The notes under the pieces were generated by a model. That model had not been told where the DNA came from. It did no database searches and worked only from the letters and a program-made list of their open reading frames with translations. DNA of 64,000 nucleotides from an uncultured Pseudomonadales bacterium. GTDB taxonomy: Bacteria; Pseudomonadota; Gammaproteobacteria; Pseudomonadales; Porticoccaceae. The stretch covers positions 1 to 64,000 of the forward strand of contig CALSQH010000009.1 of assembly GCA_943788445.1 (NCBI GenBank), read 5' to 3'. Each line of letters begins with the position of its first letter. The stretch's first letter is position 1. The position numbers and the translations under genes are program-made. Below are positions 63,252-64,000 of the stretch, piece by piece.

Positions 63252-64000
63252 TTAGCCTGCCGCTTTAAGGGCCTGCTCAATATCGGCAATAATATCGTCC
63301 TGATGTTCAATACCTACCGATAGGCGAACTAAGTCTGAGCTGACACCGGCACGGGCTAACTCTTCTTCGTTAAGTTGGCGGTGAGTCGTGCTAGCTGGGT
63401 GGCAGGCGAGTGATTTCGCATCGCCAATATTAACCAGACGTTTGATCATTTGCAGTGCGTCAATAAATTTCGCCCCTGCGGTTTGACCGCCTTTTATACC
63501 AAAGCTGACAATCGATGAGGGCTTGCCTGAGCTGATACGCTTTGCCAGTTCAAAGTACTTGTCATCAGAGAGGCCGGCATAGTTTACCCAAGAGACCAAT
63601 TCGTGCTGCTTGAGATAGTTGGCAACTGCCATTGCATTTTCAACATGGCGGTCCATACGCAGTGCTAGGGTTTCCAGTCCCTGGAGAATAAAGAAAGCGT
63701 TCATAGGTGATAGTGCGGCGCCCATATTTCGCAGCGGTACAACCCGTGCGCGACCAATAAACGGCGCATCGAAATCATTGGCGTAGATCACGCCATGGTA
63801 CGAGGGGTCTGGGGTATTAAACTGTGGGAAACGTAGGTTATCTTTCCACGGAAAAGTGCCTGCGTCGACAATGATGCCGCCGATGGTGGTGCCATGGCCG
63901 GCTATATATTTAGTCAGTGAATGGACAACAATATCGGCGCCGTGCTCGAAAGGACGACACAGATAGGGCGTGGCGACGGTGTTGTCGACAATAACTGGTA
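63252..64000 (-). CDS. metY: O-acetylhomoserine sulfhydrylase (partial, N-terminus outside)
   Basis: About 249 C-terminal residues of a Cys/Met-metabolism PLP enzyme. The frame is open to the window edge. The PLP-binding Lys lies in VVHSLTKYIAGHGTTIGG, and FPQFNTPDPSYHG, the RNMGAALSPMNAFFILQGLETL stretch and the end VRLSVGIEHQDDIIADIEQAL are typical of MetY. The product would be homocysteine from O-acetylhomoserine and sulfide. The first Met visible in the frame (63791) is internal. Confidence 0.93.
   Translation of the reverse strand, partial: PVIVDNTVATPYLCRPFEHGADIVVHSLTKYIAGHGTTIGGIIVDAGTFPWKDNLRFPQFNTPDPSYHGVIYANDFDAPFIGRARVVPLRNMGAALSPMNAFFILQGLETLALRMDRHVENAMAVANYLKQHELVSWVNYAGLSDDKYFELAKRISSGKPSSIVSFGIKGGQTAGAKFIDALQMIKRLVNIGDAKSLACHPASTTHRQLNEEELARAGVSSDLVRLSVGIEHQDDIIADIEQALKAAG

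Overview
The window looks like chromosomal DNA of a marine-type gammaproteobacterium near the Cellvibrionales/Porticoccaceae/SAR92 or Pseudomonas-like lineages. This placement is inferred from gene order. The blocks hslVU-DUF971-ubiE-ubiJ-ubiB-hisI-hisE-tatABC and nadK-(rhomboid)-yeaC-DUF2797-pepN are familiar gammaproteobacterial layouts, and the 1621-residue NAD-glutamate dehydrogenase is of the Pseudomonas type. No rRNA, tRNA, CRISPR array, prophage or transposase was seen.

Layout. 0.1-3.0 kb (-): PQQ quinohemoprotein dehydrogenase and a TetR regulator. 3.2-6.5 kb (+): tandem DsbA/HCCA-isomerase protein, Mpo1-like protein, DHH phosphoesterase and VOC protein. 6.6-15.1 kb (-): tatCBA, hisE/hisI, ubiB/ubiJ/ubiE, DUF971, hslU/hslV and a DUF2459 protein. 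15.3-19.7 kb (+): succinate-semialdehyde dehydrogenase, SDR, esterase and aromatic aminotransferase, converging on a shikimate kinase. 20.4-25.7 kb (+): nadK, rhomboid protease, yeaC, DUF2797 and pepN, followed by a possible structured RNA with a terminator. 26-34.2 kb (-): a lysophospholipase-like hydrolase and a six-gene MoxR/Bat operon. 34.4-39.3 kb (+): the large NAD-glutamate dehydrogenase.

39.5-53.3 kb (+) is the accessory part. It holds a FecI/FecR pair, a TonB-dependent receptor (TBDR) with an STN domain, a GPH-family transporter, an S9 (DPP-IV-like) peptidase, an unknown 163-residue protein, two adjacent 21-bp satellites, a fused remnant of a serine hydrolase and a second GPH transporter, an Ala-Glu-type dipeptide epimerase and an aldehyde dehydrogenase. 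Together they suggest regulated uptake and breakdown of peptides. Several genes here are damaged: four single-base indels lie within about 4 kb, the S9 nucleophile position is Asn, and a deletion has fused two genes. The island appears to be decaying or recombining, unless the indels are base-calling errors.

53.6-63.2 kb is a nitrate-respiration module: a NarX-like sensor kinase (-) diverging from narGHJI (+), followed by an H-NOX nitric-oxide/heme sensor. A perfect FNR-type site sits at the position expected for a class II promoter ahead of narG. The window ends in a metY-type sulfhydrylase (-), cut by the edge.

A family of intergenic repeats (the type whose translation gives spurious 'VILNAVKDL'-like peptides) recurs at about 7.7, 26.0, 49.3, 50.4 and 53.5 kb, including between tatA and tatB.
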